Positions 1 to 8,737 of a DNA stretch of 64,000 bases are shown piece after piece. Source of the DNA: Paraburkholderia sp. DHOC27 (lineage in GTDB: Bacteria; Pseudomonadota; Gammaproteobacteria; Burkholderiales; Burkholderiaceae). The notes beneath the pieces are model-generated. The model had not been told where the DNA came from, searched no databases, and was given only the letters and a program-made list of their open reading frames with translations. The position numbers and the translations under genes are program-made. Numbering within the stretch: the first letter of the stretch is position 1; each line of letters begins with the position of its first letter. The DNA lies in contig NZ_QVQV01000003.1 in NCBI RefSeq assembly GCF_003429005.1, forward strand, positions 558,723-622,722, in the 5' to 3' direction.

Positions 1-309
1 CACCCCATCACGAAAGAGGGTCGCGTGAACGCGACCGACGACTACGCAATGGTCGCGCCGGGGTGCGCGGTTACTGCTGGGAAAAGTGCCGATGGTCCCG
101 TCACGTTCGGCGAAGACTTGCTGATCAAAAGAATTCATGAGGCTGTCGTGACTGGGCATCTCAAGCCGACGCAGGATGGGATCCGCAAGTTTCTCCGTTG
201 CGGTCAGCCGAAGGCCGGCAGCTTGAACCGGCTGTATGGCGCGCGCTACGGTACCCAGGGAATGCAGGCAGCAACACAAGCAGCACGGGGGCAATATGCC
301 AATCGTTGA
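1..309 (+). CDS. C-terminal part of an unknown protein with HTH-like tail (partial)
   Basis: The frame is open from the window edge to the stop at 309, so the gene probably begins upstream; GTG at 25 is the first possible internal start. The tail (about codons 50-80) reads KPTQDGIRKFLRCGQPKAG and strongly resembles the end of the membrane protein at 18895-19866 (KPTVAGIRQHLGCSQAKAS). It looks like a small helix-turn-helix specificity domain reused by mobile-element proteins. It overlaps the next gene by 14 bases, suggesting co-translation with the DUF3987 gene. The function is unknown; the domain reading is inference from the internal similarity. Confidence 0.5.
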   Translation, partial: HPITKEGRVNATDDYAMVAPGCAVTAGKSADGPVTFGEDLLIKRIHEAVVTGHLKPTQDGIRKFLRCGQPKAGSLNRLYGARYGTQGMQAATQAARGQYANR

Positions 310-1987
310 CTTTGAGCGCGCCCCCGACATGTATCACTTTCCCACGGTGCAGGGGTGTTACCCGAGCCCGGCGCTGCCGGATCTCATCCGCAACGCGGTA
401 TTTGAAGTCAGCGCGAACCTGCGCGCGCCGGTCGAGCTCGCCGCACATGCAGCTCTCGCCGCCGTGTCGCTCGCCTGCCAAAATTTCGTCGACGTCCAGT
501 GCCCGAGCTTTCCGCCGGCACCGTGTTCGCTCTTTCTGCTGACTGTGAGCAACAGCAGCGGCGGCAAATCGCTAATGGAGCAACGCTTTCTGCGAGCGAT
601 CAAGGCGTTCGAGCGCAAATGTGAAGAAGACGCTTCCGCCCGTATGCCGGACTATCGGGCAGAGCTGAAGATCTGGAGCGACGACCAGCGTCGGCTGTCG
701 AAGGAATACCGCGACGTGAGCCCGGGAACAGAAGAGTCGCAGCTCGTCCGGGAGCAACGTCTCGCGCATGAAAAGACGCAACCAGTGAAGCCCTCGGCGC
801 GTGAGCTGCGTTTCGCCGAGATTTCGCCGCAGGGGTTGCGTGAAGCACTGATCGCCAACGGCGCTGTCGCGATCCTGTCGCCGGAAGGTGCGCCCGCGCT
901 TACCGGAATGACATTCAGCCAGCCGGCGATGCTCAGCGGCTACTGGAGCGGAGAAGACCGGCCGGTCGGGCTCGTCAGTGGCAGTCGCCGTGCCACGAAC
1001 CCGCGCCTGAGCGTCTCAGTCATGCTGCAGGAGGACCAGTTCCGGGGCTACATGAAGAATCGCGGTGACGACGCCTTCAGCACGGGCTTGCTTGCGCGAA
1101 TGCTGCCCGCTTTTCCGAAAAGCTTCGTCTGGGTTGGCCAGGAGGCCATCACCGAAGAAGTGCCCGAACCGGCGCTCGATCTGTTCAACGAGCGCATTGC
1201 CGCAATACTTGCGCAGGCCGTGCCTGCGCCCGACGCACGTCCGGTTCAGCAGCTGTCGGAAGGCGCCAAGTACTACTGGAGGCTCTTCAAAGAGACCGTG
1301 CATAACGAGCTGATCTGCGGCCAGTCCTCTGAAAATATCAAGTCGTTCTTCCGCAAGCTCGGGGAGCAGGCGGCGCGCGTGGCCGGACTGTTCCACTATT
1401 TCTCCGGCCAGACCGGCGACGTATCGCCCGAGGCCATGAAATCGGCGATCGAGTTGTGCGAGTGGTATGCGCATGAATTCGCGCGCGTATTTTCAACCTT
1501 TGCACCGTCGGAGCTGCAAATGCAAAGCGAATCGGCGGAAAAGCTCTTCGCTTGGTTGCAACAGGCGTCTGCCAATCCAGTGAAGTATTCCAAGATAAAG
1601 ATGGGGCAATATTCGGAACGCGATTTGAACAACTATTCGAGCATCCGCAATAACCCGGAGAAGCTGGCGATGGCAATCAACGTGCTTGAACAGCAGGGGC
1701 GAATTGCAACAACTTATGGAAAGAAGGGCGGCCGGATCGTTTTTTATCCACCGTGGATGATGCAACAATTCGTGCAGGCTAGTTTTTTCTCGCCGCAAAT
1801 GAATCAGTTCATGGTGAATCCGCAGAGCCCTGCTCCAGCGCAACCCGTCGTTAATCAAGATGTCGCTGAACTTAATGCGACTAATAGCCTTCATCATCAG
1901 CCTGCGCAAACACGAGGCGTGTGCTTGGATAGCACATTGGCAAGCGGCAAATTGCTTGCTTCGAAGGCTCGTGTATTTCTGGAATAA
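296..1987 (+). CDS. DUF3987 (YfjI-like) mobile-element protein
   Basis: A 563-residue protein of the DUF3987/YfjI type, found in P4-like satellites, prophage remnants and plasmids and thought to be linked to element replication. A P-loop-like motif SNSSGGKS lies at residues 85-92, followed by a charged helical stretch and an ATPase-like core. The last 150 residues look like a winged-helix region (KMGQYSERDLNNYS, then KKGGRIVFYPPW). ATG 296 was chosen over the upstream ATG 236 because GGGG lies just before it and the protein then starts MPIVDFERAP. The next gene on this strand is a YfjJ-like protein, the same neighbour order as yfjI-yfjJ in E. coli CP4-57. The family call is confident; the biochemical role is not. 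Confidence 0.8.
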   Translation: MPIVDFERAPDMYHFPTVQGCYPSPALPDLIRNAVFEVSANLRAPVELAAHAALAAVSLACQNFVDVQCPSFPPAPCSLFLLTVSNSSGGKSLMEQRFLRAIKAFERKCEEDASARMPDYRAELKIWSDDQRRLSKEYRDVSPGTEESQLVREQRLAHEKTQPVKPSARELRFAEISPQGLREALIANGAVAILSPEGAPALTGMTFSQPAMLSGYWSGEDRPVGLVSGSRRATNPRLSVSVMLQEDQFRGYMKNRGDDAFSTGLLARMLPAFPKSFVWVGQEAITEEVPEPALDLFNERIAAILAQAVPAPDARPVQQLSEGAKYYWRLFKETVHNELICGQSSENIKSFFRKLGEQAARVAGLFHYFSGQTGDVSPEAMKSAIELCEWYAHEFARVFSTFAPSELQMQSESAEKLFAWLQQASANPVKYSKIKMGQYSERDLNNYSSIRNNPEKLAMAINVLEQQGRIATTYGKKGGRIVFYPPWMMQQFVQASFFSPQMNQFMVNPQSPAPAQPVVNQDVAELNATNSLHHQPAQTRGVCLDSTLASGKLLASKARVFLE

Positions 1988-3115
1988 ATCCAGGGGAAGC
2001 ATTTAATGTGAATCTTGGAAAAATGAGAATGGCGGTGAGCTAATCGTCATGGTTGCTTCGCAGGGTAAATCTTGATTCGGGCGCGTCCGTATTTTCCGGC
2101 GCGCTTTTTTTCGCGCTCGCTGAGCTTGCGGGCCTGGTAGTCGGCAACGCTCGCGCATCACTATCTGATCGCTGCCCCCGTTCCATCCGTCTCGAGTATG
2201 GTAACTATTGCTAGATTTCACTGCTACATACGCTACCGTAGCAGATGTAGCGGTGTAGCTAGGACCCTCTGGACCAACACGAGAGCTCAATCTCGCCGAT
2301 CAGATGACCTGGAGAATGAGGATCGCCGGTTCTCTGTGGCTGGCGATCAACTCCGGGAGGTCGATGTTGATCGGCGAGCTGTGACGAAAAACGGGTGGAT
2401 TGCTTGTAATACTGTCGATTTTCGAATTCCTGGCTAACAAAAAAGCGATCTTCCGGTGAGTGAATCTCGCGAATATTTTTGCATCTCGAAGGCGTTGTTT
2501 GTAATGAGCAAAAATCTCCGTTACCTTCTTGGTGTGTTATCAAGTTGCGTAGTAGAGATTCGGGATGTTTCGGTAAGGGGAGATGGATTGGAAATGCGGT
2601 TGATATTTGGCTTAATTTATTGCAATTTTCCTATGAAATGCAGGAAGTGTGCGGTTATTTATCATGATTATCTACGGGGTGCGTGATCGCTCTCCTATAT
2701 TAAGATAGTCTTTGGTATTAAAGAAGAGGTTGGTAATATTGTCGACTAAATAAAGAAAGGAATTTCATTGTCTATTGCTTAATAAAAATAAATGACAAGA
2801 TGAAGCCTATGTTGCAGGCTAGAGAGTCATGTAGACGAGGGTCATGCTAATGACCTCTTACGTGAGAGAGGGGGATGATCAATGATCCAGAGGTAAGAGA
2901 GGTATCGCACTGACAAGGTGATGAGAGTAACGTCTCTCGTTATTAAGATAATCAGGATATACGCTCACATGCGAAGACATGTGAGCTATGAATCGAGCGG
3001 CTTCATAGCACTTGTTATCTGGCATGGAAAACATGAAGCATTAGACCGCTGAAGGCGATAGCCAGGCAAAAGTTACTAGGGCCATCCATTGAATGTCCAA
3101 CAACGGAGATTCAGG
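1988..3115 (+). other. 1.1-kb non-coding, AT-rich gap between the YfjI- and YfjJ-like genes
   Basis: No convincing gene is present. Short open frames (for example 2456-2686) lack family signatures and good ribosome sites. Base composition falls sharply between about 2400 and 2800. The final 250 bases before the replication gene are packed with hairpins, listed separately. Confidence 0.6.
2804..3008 (+). other. Hairpin cluster: candidate replication origin or structured RNA
   Basis: At least five stem-loops are visible in about 205 bases. They are AGCCT/AGGCT (2804-2820); GGTCAT/ATGACC (2840-2855, extendable with one bulge); CTCTTAC/GTAAGAG (2855-2861 with 2893-2899), enclosing smaller stems; GAGAG/CTCTC (2923-2938); and a perfect 9-bp stem GCTCACATG/CATGTGAGC (2963-2986), directly followed by CTATGAA/TTCATAG (2986-3008). 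The cluster ends about 110 bases before the replication-initiator-like gene. Such a position fits a rolling-circle-type or satellite origin, or a regulatory RNA for that gene. The structures are read from sequence; the role is inference. Confidence 0.45.
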
Positions 3116-4282
3116 ATGAACCAGTGGAAACAATGGCATGGCGAATACAGCCTTGTATCGGGGTTGGCAGCAACGACATCGACGCCGACGGGCGTAACGA
3201 GGTATTGGGAAGCCGGTGAGCACAATGAGCTCATGCAGCAATTGAAGAGCTTTCTCGATACCGTGCTGGAGACGAACCAGATTCCGTTCGACATCCGGCA
3301 TCAATACGGGCGAGAACAGGCGGTGCGTAATCCGATTGGCGTGTCGGGTTACAGGAGCCTGTCGGGTTTCTTGTCTTTATGCGGACAGTGGATGGATCTG
3401 TACTGGCCATGCTACGCGTATAGCGCGGATATGCAGTTGTTTTTCGACTGTTTTATGCAGCATCCCTTTGCTCAGGTTTTCGGCTATGGCGCACAGGGTG
3501 GCGTCGTTGATCATGCCGTGGCGGCGAATCTCTATAACGACTTCGTCGCCTGCTTGCGCACGGAAGCGGTGCGTCGGGGCATAAGGAAGACGCTGGCGGA
3601 TGCGCGAGCGAACCTGCGCGATCAGGCGGATTCTGTCGGCCGCTATCTCACTGAGCTCACGAGTCAACACAAGGGCCTCACGCCTGTACGTGTTGATCTT
3701 AACTATCAGCAGGACGCGTTTGACGCCAGTGATGCAATGGTGCGCGGTAGCTGGGCGGCGTCGAACGAGGGGATCTGGATGCAGGTGCCGTCGTGCCTGC
3801 CAATGAACCTTGGGCGGCCGGAGACGCGTGCTCGCATCGATACGGCTGTTGCGATGGCGCATCGAGATAGCTTTTTCGGAAATCGTCGCGGAGCTGACAG
3901 GCATCTGTTCGAGCGCATGGTCGGACACGTCTGCAAGCTGGAGCAGGGCGGCCGCAGTGGCGCCAATCATTTTCATTGTGTCTTCCTCATCGACCCGCGA
4001 GGGCTCACCGATGCGCACGTACAGGCGCTTAAGTTCGGCTTGGGAGATCGTTGGCGTCGTGTGACGGGTGGACAGGGGATGATGTTCGACTGTCACGACG
4101 AGGGCTACCGCCGCAGCATCGAGTCGCATGTGCCGTGGGTGCTTGACCGGCTCGATGGTGCAAACGCTGCGCACGTGGCAGCGTTTATCGGTTACGTCGT
4201 CGGCTACTTCACCAAGGACGACGGGCAGGCGGTGCGAGTCAAGCCCACGCTTAAAGCGCAGACGCTGACGAAGGGGCGGTAG
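3116..4282 (+). CDS. YagK/YfjJ-type (inovirus Gp2-like) replication protein
   Basis: A 388-residue protein resembling the YagK/YfjJ C-terminal domain family, related to filamentous-phage gene II replication initiators. The HUH-like motif is HFH at residues 285-287 (SGANHFHCVFLID). A motif-3-like tyrosine pair follows at Y360 and Y364 with K367 (GYVVGYFTK), which could nick and rejoin DNA. ATG 3116 was chosen because CGGAG lies upstream; TTG 3089 is less likely. The hairpin cluster upstream may be its origin. Rolling-circle activity is inferred from motifs only; the protein could be a decayed island remnant. Confidence 0.75.
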   Translation: MNQWKQWHGEYSLVSGLAATTSTPTGVTRYWEAGEHNELMQQLKSFLDTVLETNQIPFDIRHQYGREQAVRNPIGVSGYRSLSGFLSLCGQWMDLYWPCYAYSADMQLFFDCFMQHPFAQVFGYGAQGGVVDHAVAANLYNDFVACLRTEAVRRGIRKTLADARANLRDQADSVGRYLTELTSQHKGLTPVRVDLNYQQDAFDASDAMVRGSWAASNEGIWMQVPSCLPMNLGRPETRARIDTAVAMAHRDSFFGNRRGADRHLFERMVGHVCKLEQGGRSGANHFHCVFLIDPRGLTDAHVQALKFGLGDRWRRVTGGQGMMFDCHDEGYRRSIESHVPWVLDRLDGANAAHVAAFIGYVVGYFTKDDGQAVRVKPTLKAQTLTKGR

Positions 4283-4713
4283 GTCTTTGTCGTGGGAGCA
4301 GGGGCAAAGGAGAGAATCCCCAGAAGCAGATAAAAAGGGATTCAACGCCTTTTGAAGGGTGGGGCGGCTGGTGGTTGGGCGAAGGGCTCGCAGGACCGTC
4401 AGTGGGCTGTAATCGGCTCCTTGTGGGCCATTTCACATCGATGCGAGTCGCGCGGAATAGCCGGAGAGTCGCGTTGCACAGATCCGGCGACTTCATTGGT
4501 CGCGCATTGGCTCGGCACGACCGAGCGCGACTGGGCCTGCTGCTGGATTTCGTGTGCGTAGTCGCTCTCTCTCGAAATCGGAAACCGCGTCGCTCGGCAC
4601 CGTTCTGGCAACTAAGGCGGCCTTGGTTCGGCCGCGCGGGTATTGGACGCAACGCTGCCAGTCGTGTTGAGCAAGCTGTTGGTTACACCGCGACTATTGC
4701 TAGCGTGAGCTGG
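4283..4713 (+). other. Intergenic gap, no gene seen
   Basis: The genes on both sides converge here. A short inverted repeat AAAAGG/CCTTTT (4333-4353) just after the stop of the YfjJ-like gene could be a weak terminator. The open frames in the remainder show no recognisable protein features. Confidence 0.4.
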
Positions 4714-5631
4714 TCATTTGCTTAGCGTCGGGTATGTGATTTCGTCGACAAGGCAACAGATCAGCCGGTGATCGGTAACACGAAACAGCGTCGCGTCGTC
4801 GGTGTCTTGTTCACCAACAAAGAAAAGGTACCCCTTCTCCTTGGAGCCTTTGTCTTTTGCCGCAATCGCTTCTTTGCGGGCGGCTTCGATCTCATTGCGC
4901 ACGTATGTGCGCTTCGCCTTACTCCAGTCGGCCCATTCGACACGAACGCGGTGACCGCGCGCAAGCCGCTTTTCCTGATCGCGCTCGCCTGCGTCAACTG
5001 TGGCTTCGAGAAATTCGTCAGTCTCCAGGGGCTTGCTCCACCGAATCGCGGCATAGAAGATCCGGGCGTCCGGATAGCGAGCCAGTTCGTCCCTTTTCAG
5101 CTTTTTGAATACGGATAGATATTTCGTGGCGTCGATGCCGGGCACTTCCAATTCGAGATCCCGATCGTACGGGAAATTGACGAAGGTTCGGCAGATCGGG
5201 CGAATCGTGTTTGCGACGCGTCGACGGTTCGGCGTTGATGTGCCGCTGTCGCCGTCGCCCGTCCGTCTGGTGCCTCCGCCTCCCGTCGCGTCATTGTCGC
5301 CGCCGCTTGGTTCGCCCGTGATTGCCCGGAGATCGCGCAGGACCAGCTTCGACGGATACGGCGCAGGAAACCCTTCCTTCGGCGTGGTCAGGCGTTTCTT
5401 CTTGCCCTTGGTGACGAGCTTTTTCTCTCCGTCCACATCGCACGCCGGCTTGTGATCGCCGTCTCGCGCAGCGAAGTATGGCCGGACCACATTCTCCGGT
5501 CGATAAGCGGCGGGCGTGAGCTTGATTCCACATCCGCGGCACACGTACCGGTCCTTGTCGACCTCGGGGATGAGCCAGAGTTGTTCGGCTTCGACGATTT
5601 CGCCGGTGATCTTGTCCTGCGCTGAATCCAT
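4714..5631 (-). CDS. Unknown protein with CoiA-like N-terminal zinc motif
   Basis: A 305-residue protein not recognised as a whole. The N-terminus has C31-x2-C34, then H60-x3-C64 (VRPYFAARDGDHKPAC). This spacing resembles the zinc-binding start of CoiA-like competence proteins, where a Cys pair precedes a His/Cys pair that follows an aromatic-rich strand. A Gly/Thr/Asp-rich linker (about 108-135) leads to an alpha/beta C-terminal domain with many charged residues. It is a lone minus-strand gene between the replication module and the CBASS regulators, upstream of neither. A nucleic-acid role would suit the zinc motif but is unproven. Confidence 0.6.
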   Translation of the reverse strand: MDSAQDKITGEIVEAEQLWLIPEVDKDRYVCRGCGIKLTPAAYRPENVVRPYFAARDGDHKPACDVDGEKKLVTKGKKKRLTTPKEGFPAPYPSKLVLRDLRAITGEPSGGDNDATGGGGTRRTGDGDSGTSTPNRRRVANTIRPICRTFVNFPYDRDLELEVPGIDATKYLSVFKKLKRDELARYPDARIFYAAIRWSKPLETDEFLEATVDAGERDQEKRLARGHRVRVEWADWSKAKRTYVRNEIEAARKEAIAAKDKGSKEKGYLFFVGEQDTDDATLFRVTDHRLICCLVDEITYPTLSK

Positions 5632-5882
5632 TTACACCTCTTTGAGTTCTTCTTCTGCAGAGTGAAATAAGCGGCGTGACTGCGTTGTCTGCCTTAGGTA
5701 TGAAGATTTGGGCGATTCAGCGGTAATCAAGGGACGAGAGGAGCCGAGCGGTGGTCAGTCCGTACGGTAAGAAGAGCGCGATGGTGGGAGGCGACGGTCA
5801 GTATGCGGCAACCAGGCCGATATGACGAGATGGTCGCGGGGGCCGGTCACCATGGCATTGCTGACGGCAATGAAGGCACCGC

Positions 5883-6752
5883 TTAGAAGCAGGGTGTTCC
5901 CGTGAGTGGGGCCAGCAGCTCATCGTCGCCTGCATCCCACGTCGGGCCATCGAGCATCAGCAGGGAAATGCTCATGTCGTAACGATCTGAAACCACCACC
6001 ATCTCGCGAGTTCTCGTGTCGGGAAACCAGATTCCGCGTTCATGCTCGATTCCGTCGCGGGAGTCGACGTCGAAACTCCCTGAGCGAGGTTGCAACACCA
6101 CCGATTGCTTCGGTAGTTCCATGCCTTCGTGAAGATGGCTGAAGCCAGATCTCTTCGCGCTCGTGCTGCCCTTCCACCAGTGAAGCATGCCTTCGCGTGC
6201 GAAAACCATGATCGCGGAGTGCTCGGTGAAGTCGATCCATTTCAGGATCGCTGCCGTCAGAGAAACCCCGTAACGGGCGGCGCATTCTCCGAGGACGTCA
6301 AGGGTGATGTGCTTTCCCTTTACCTGTTCTCGAAAATCATCAATCGGCATGAGCAGATACGAGGCGAACAGATCTGCCTCGCGTTCGATGGCCTTTGCCG
6401 CCAGTCCAAGCGTCGCGCTCTGGGAGCATCGGAACGCATCCTCGCGCGTGCGATGCAGCACGTAATGGCCGAACTCGTGGCCGATCGTGAAGTTCGCCCG
6501 CCCGGGGGCGTCTTCATTGGGGGCGTGCAGGATCACCCATTCTTTCCTTTTGGGGAGCCAGAACAGTCCGCCCTCGAAGCCATCGAGATCCTGGGCTAGA
6601 ACTTCGCCGATAGGGCGAGCCGGCGACACCTGCCGTGACCATTCAATGGCCAGTTCGCCAGCCCGGATCGGAAAGGCTGCGCCATGTACAGCTCGCCAGA
6701 GCTGCACCAGCTTCATTGCTTCGCGTTGCGGTGACAGAGGCTGATCAGTCAC
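5883..6752 (-). CDS. ImmA/IrrE-family metallopeptidase (CapP-like CBASS regulator)
   Basis: A zinc peptidase with HEFGH at residues 92-96 and a second glutamate motif IEREAD (E125 the likely third ligand). Cys109 lies 13 residues after the second His, about where a cysteine switch is proposed for CapP enzymes. In the CapH/CapP scheme, DNA damage activates the peptidase to cleave its partner repressor and induce CBASS. GTG 6752 overlaps the stop of the HTH gene by 8 bases and gives 289 residues; ATG 6716 is a possible alternative start. The pair is divergent from the CBASS operon, supporting a regulatory job. Family is certain; the CapP role is inferred from context. Confidence 0.85.
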   Translation of the reverse strand: MTDQPLSPQREAMKLVQLWRAVHGAAFPIRAGELAIEWSRQVSPARPIGEVLAQDLDGFEGGLFWLPKRKEWVILHAPNEDAPGRANFTIGHEFGHYVLHRTREDAFRCSQSATLGLAAKAIEREADLFASYLLMPIDDFREQVKGKHITLDVLGECAARYGVSLTAAILKWIDFTEHSAIMVFAREGMLHWWKGSTSAKRSGFSHLHEGMELPKQSVVLQPRSGSFDVDSRDGIEHERGIWFPDTRTREMVVVSDRYDMSISLLMLDGPTWDAGDDELLAPLTGTPCF

Positions 6753-7068
6753 GTTTTCGGTCGAGAACTTCGAGGATGTCCTGGAGCTGCTTTTTAACGG
6801 GCTCGTCCAGCTGTTCATACTTTCGGAAAAACGCCTCGTCGGCAACCTTCTTGGATGGCTCGGTTTGCGTGTCGTCCAGCAGATACGCGGAGGTGACGCC
6901 GAGCGCTCGTGCGATCGCATCGATCCTGTCGGCCGAAGGGCGCGCCTTCTCCTTATTCTCCAGCTCCCAGATCGATGACTTGGACGCGCTAACCTGAAGG
7001 GCCAGCTGATCGAGCGTGAGCCCTTGCCGTTTCCGCAGCGTGCGGATCTTTTCGCCTAGAGTTGGCAT
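6745..7068 (-). CDS. XRE-family repressor (CapH-like CBASS regulator)
   Basis: A 107-residue protein with an N-terminal helix-turn-helix of the Cro/CI type (LGEKIRTLRKRQGLTLDQLA through LGVTSAYLLD) and a charged helical C-terminus that could hold the peptidase cleavage site. ATG 7068 is preferred because the protein then starts directly at the HTH; a frame upstream to 7107 is open but runs through the presumed operator. It is translationally coupled to the metallopeptidase. The inverted repeats in the divergent promoter region are the natural target. It likely represses the CBASS operon until cleaved. Confidence 0.85.
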   Translation of the reverse strand: MPTLGEKIRTLRKRQGLTLDQLALQVSASKSSIWELENKEKARPSADRIDAIARALGVTSAYLLDDTQTEPSKKVADEAFFRKYEQLDEPVKKQLQDILEVLDRKRD

Positions 7069-7071
7069 GAT

Positions 7072-7148
7072 GTTCGGAATTTCGATAAAAAAAATGCTTG
7101 ACTTCAATCATTCTGAAGTCCAGTATTTTCATTGTCGGACTTCCGAAC
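7072..7148. promoter_or_regulatory. Divergent control region with two nested inverted repeats
   Basis: The gap between the repressor and the CBASS operon holds a perfect inverted repeat GACTTCA-n7-TGAAGTC (7100-7120). A wider pair, GTTCGGAA (7072-7079) and TTCCGAAC (7141-7148), brackets it. TTGACT (7098-7103) is a candidate -35 box on the plus strand and overlaps the inner repeat. The inner 21-bp dyad is the best candidate operator for the XRE repressor. Binding is not shown by sequence alone. Confidence 0.6.
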
Positions 7149-7235
7149 CGAAAAGGCAAGAAGACCGAACGCCTTTTCGCGTGCGGGTCCGGTGGTCGGA
7201 TTCGGCGCGGAGCTCTTGAGCGGAAGGAGAGCATC

Positions 7236-7400
7236 ATGCCGAAAGCACTGAAACCGGGGACGCCGGCACCGTCCTCCGGGCTGTACCGCAATAACGTGAC
7301 TCGCACCGAGGTGACGGGTGTGAAAGGCCGTCCGCTGCCGCCTACGCCCGGGCGTCATCAGACCTACACCCTGGCCGATCCCGCGAAACATAAGCGCTAA
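7236..7400 (+). CDS. Small YjzC-like protein leading the CBASS operon
   Basis: A 54-residue protein starting MPKALKPGTPAPSSG, with a good ribosome site (GGAAGGAGAG) before ATG 7236. The pattern (KPGTPAP, then a short glycine/arginine stretch, GRPLPPTPG and a C-terminal TYTLAD) resembles small YjzC-type proteins of unknown function. It lies 23 bases before the CD-NTase gene on the same strand, so it is very probably the first gene of the operon. Its role in CBASS, if any, is unknown. Confidence 0.65.
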   Translation: MPKALKPGTPAPSSGLYRNNVTRTEVTGVKGRPLPPTPGRHQTYTLADPAKHKR

Positions 7401-7423
7401 TTCGAGAGCGGGGGGAATGCGCA

Positions 7424-8737
7424 ATGAGTACACCAGCACCGACTATTAGCCCCTTGGACGGCGAAAGGGAGGGTGGTCGTGGGGCGACGTCGCAGGTGCC
7501 GCAACGGCGGCCTGCCTTTTCGCACCGTGCCGCGACGCAGTTTTTTCACCTTGCCGATACCATCGCGCGCTCGCACGAACCCACGTCGACGCAACTTCTG
7601 GCGCTCGAGTCCTCCTACATCAGCACCGCGGAGTATCTTGCCGAAAGTGAGGAGTTCGCCGGTCTGACGACGAACATTCACTGCCATGGCTCAAGGGCAC
7701 TGGGAACGTTGTTGAGGCCGTCGGACGAATCGCGTGATGGCTTCGACATCGATCTCGTCGCCCGGCTCGATCAGCGTGCCATGTCGAGATACGGTGGAGA
7801 CGGCGGTCCCGGATTGCTGATCAACCACCTGCATGCGGTCCTGTCGCGATATGCGAACGCACACAGTCTGAAGATCAAGCGCTGGGAACGGTGCGTCACG
7901 CTTGAATATGCGAGCGGCATGTTCGCCGACATCACGCCGGTTGTCGACGATCCGCTATCCTGGGCTCCGCATGGCGACACGCATGGCCGTGTCCCAGATC
8001 GCCAGTTGCGAACGTACGAACCCACGAATCCGCGCGGGTTGACCCGCAGCTTTGCGCGTGCAGCAGCGATTGCGCCGGTCTTCACTGCCGTCGAGCATCT
8101 GACATTCGCGGCCGATTCCGTTCGCAAGTCCATTTCGCCCCTTCCGAAGGCCGATGAGGTTTTCGAGCGATTGCTGAGCCGCCTCGTACTGCTGCTCAAA
8201 CTACATCGGAACGTAGCGTTCGGGAGGGCGAGCGGTCACGAGGATTTCGCTCCCTCGTCTGTGTTCATCACCACCCTCGCAGCGGTGGCGTACGTTGACC
8301 TGGCTCCGAAAGCACATTCCACGCCGCTGGATCTTCTGCTTGATATCGTCGAGGCGATGCCGCGGTATTTCACGCGGGAGCGCGATTTCGGCGGCAGGGA
8401 AGTCTGGTATCTCCAGAACCCGTCGTCGCCTTACGACAACCTCGCAAGCAGCATGAACACACGTGAGCGCCAGGGGGCATTTGACGAGTGGCATGCCCGA
8501 GTCTGTCGGGACCTGCGCGAGCTCCTTGACGCGATCGAAGCAAGCGCGGGCCTGGATGCCGTCGTTCGTATCGTGCGCGCTGTTTTCGGGGATCGGGCGG
8601 AGGCGGAGATTCTCAAGGACGATCGGGCGCGTCGGGAAGCGGGCCGGAAAGCGGGGCGCGTGGCTATCATCGGCGCTGGCGCGGCCCCATCTTCCGTCAT
8701 CGCCAGGTCGAAGCCGCACACGTTCTACGGTGATTGA
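7424..8737 (+). CDS. CD-NTase (CBASS cyclic-oligonucleotide synthase)
   Basis: A 437-residue nucleotidyltransferase of the cGAS/DncV-like type. The core shows HGSRALGT with G89-S90, metal ligands D108 and D110 in FDIDLV, and the third acidic residue D169 in ADITPVV. Such enzymes make cyclic di- or trinucleotides on phage infection to switch on an effector. It is followed with no gap (TGA-ATG) by an E2-like gene and then a membrane effector, the layout called type II-short CBASS. The C-terminal tail (KPHTFYGD) is a candidate conjugation site for the E2-like partner. The product nucleotide cannot be read from sequence. Confidence 0.9.
   Translation: MSTPAPTISPLDGEREGGRGATSQVPQRRPAFSHRAATQFFHLADTIARSHEPTSTQLLALESSYISTAEYLAESEEFAGLTTNIHCHGSRALGTLLRPSDESRDGFDIDLVARLDQRAMSRYGGDGGPGLLINHLHAVLSRYANAHSLKIKRWERCVTLEYASGMFADITPVVDDPLSWAPHGDTHGRVPDRQLRTYEPTNPRGLTRSFARAAAIAPVFTAVEHLTFAADSVRKSISPLPKADEVFERLLSRLVLLLKLHRNVAFGRASGHEDFAPSSVFITTLAAVAYVDLAPKAHSTPLDLLLDIVEAMPRYFTRERDFGGREVWYLQNPSSPYDNLASSMNTRERQGAFDEWHARVCRDLRELLDAIEASAGLDAVVRIVRAVFGDRAEAEILKDDRARREAGRKAGRVAIIGAGAAPSSVIARSKPHTFYGD

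Noticed and set aside
2804..3008. Retron-type RNA
   Set aside because: Hairpins would suit one, but no reverse transcriptase is encoded nearby; the adjacent gene is a replication-type protein.
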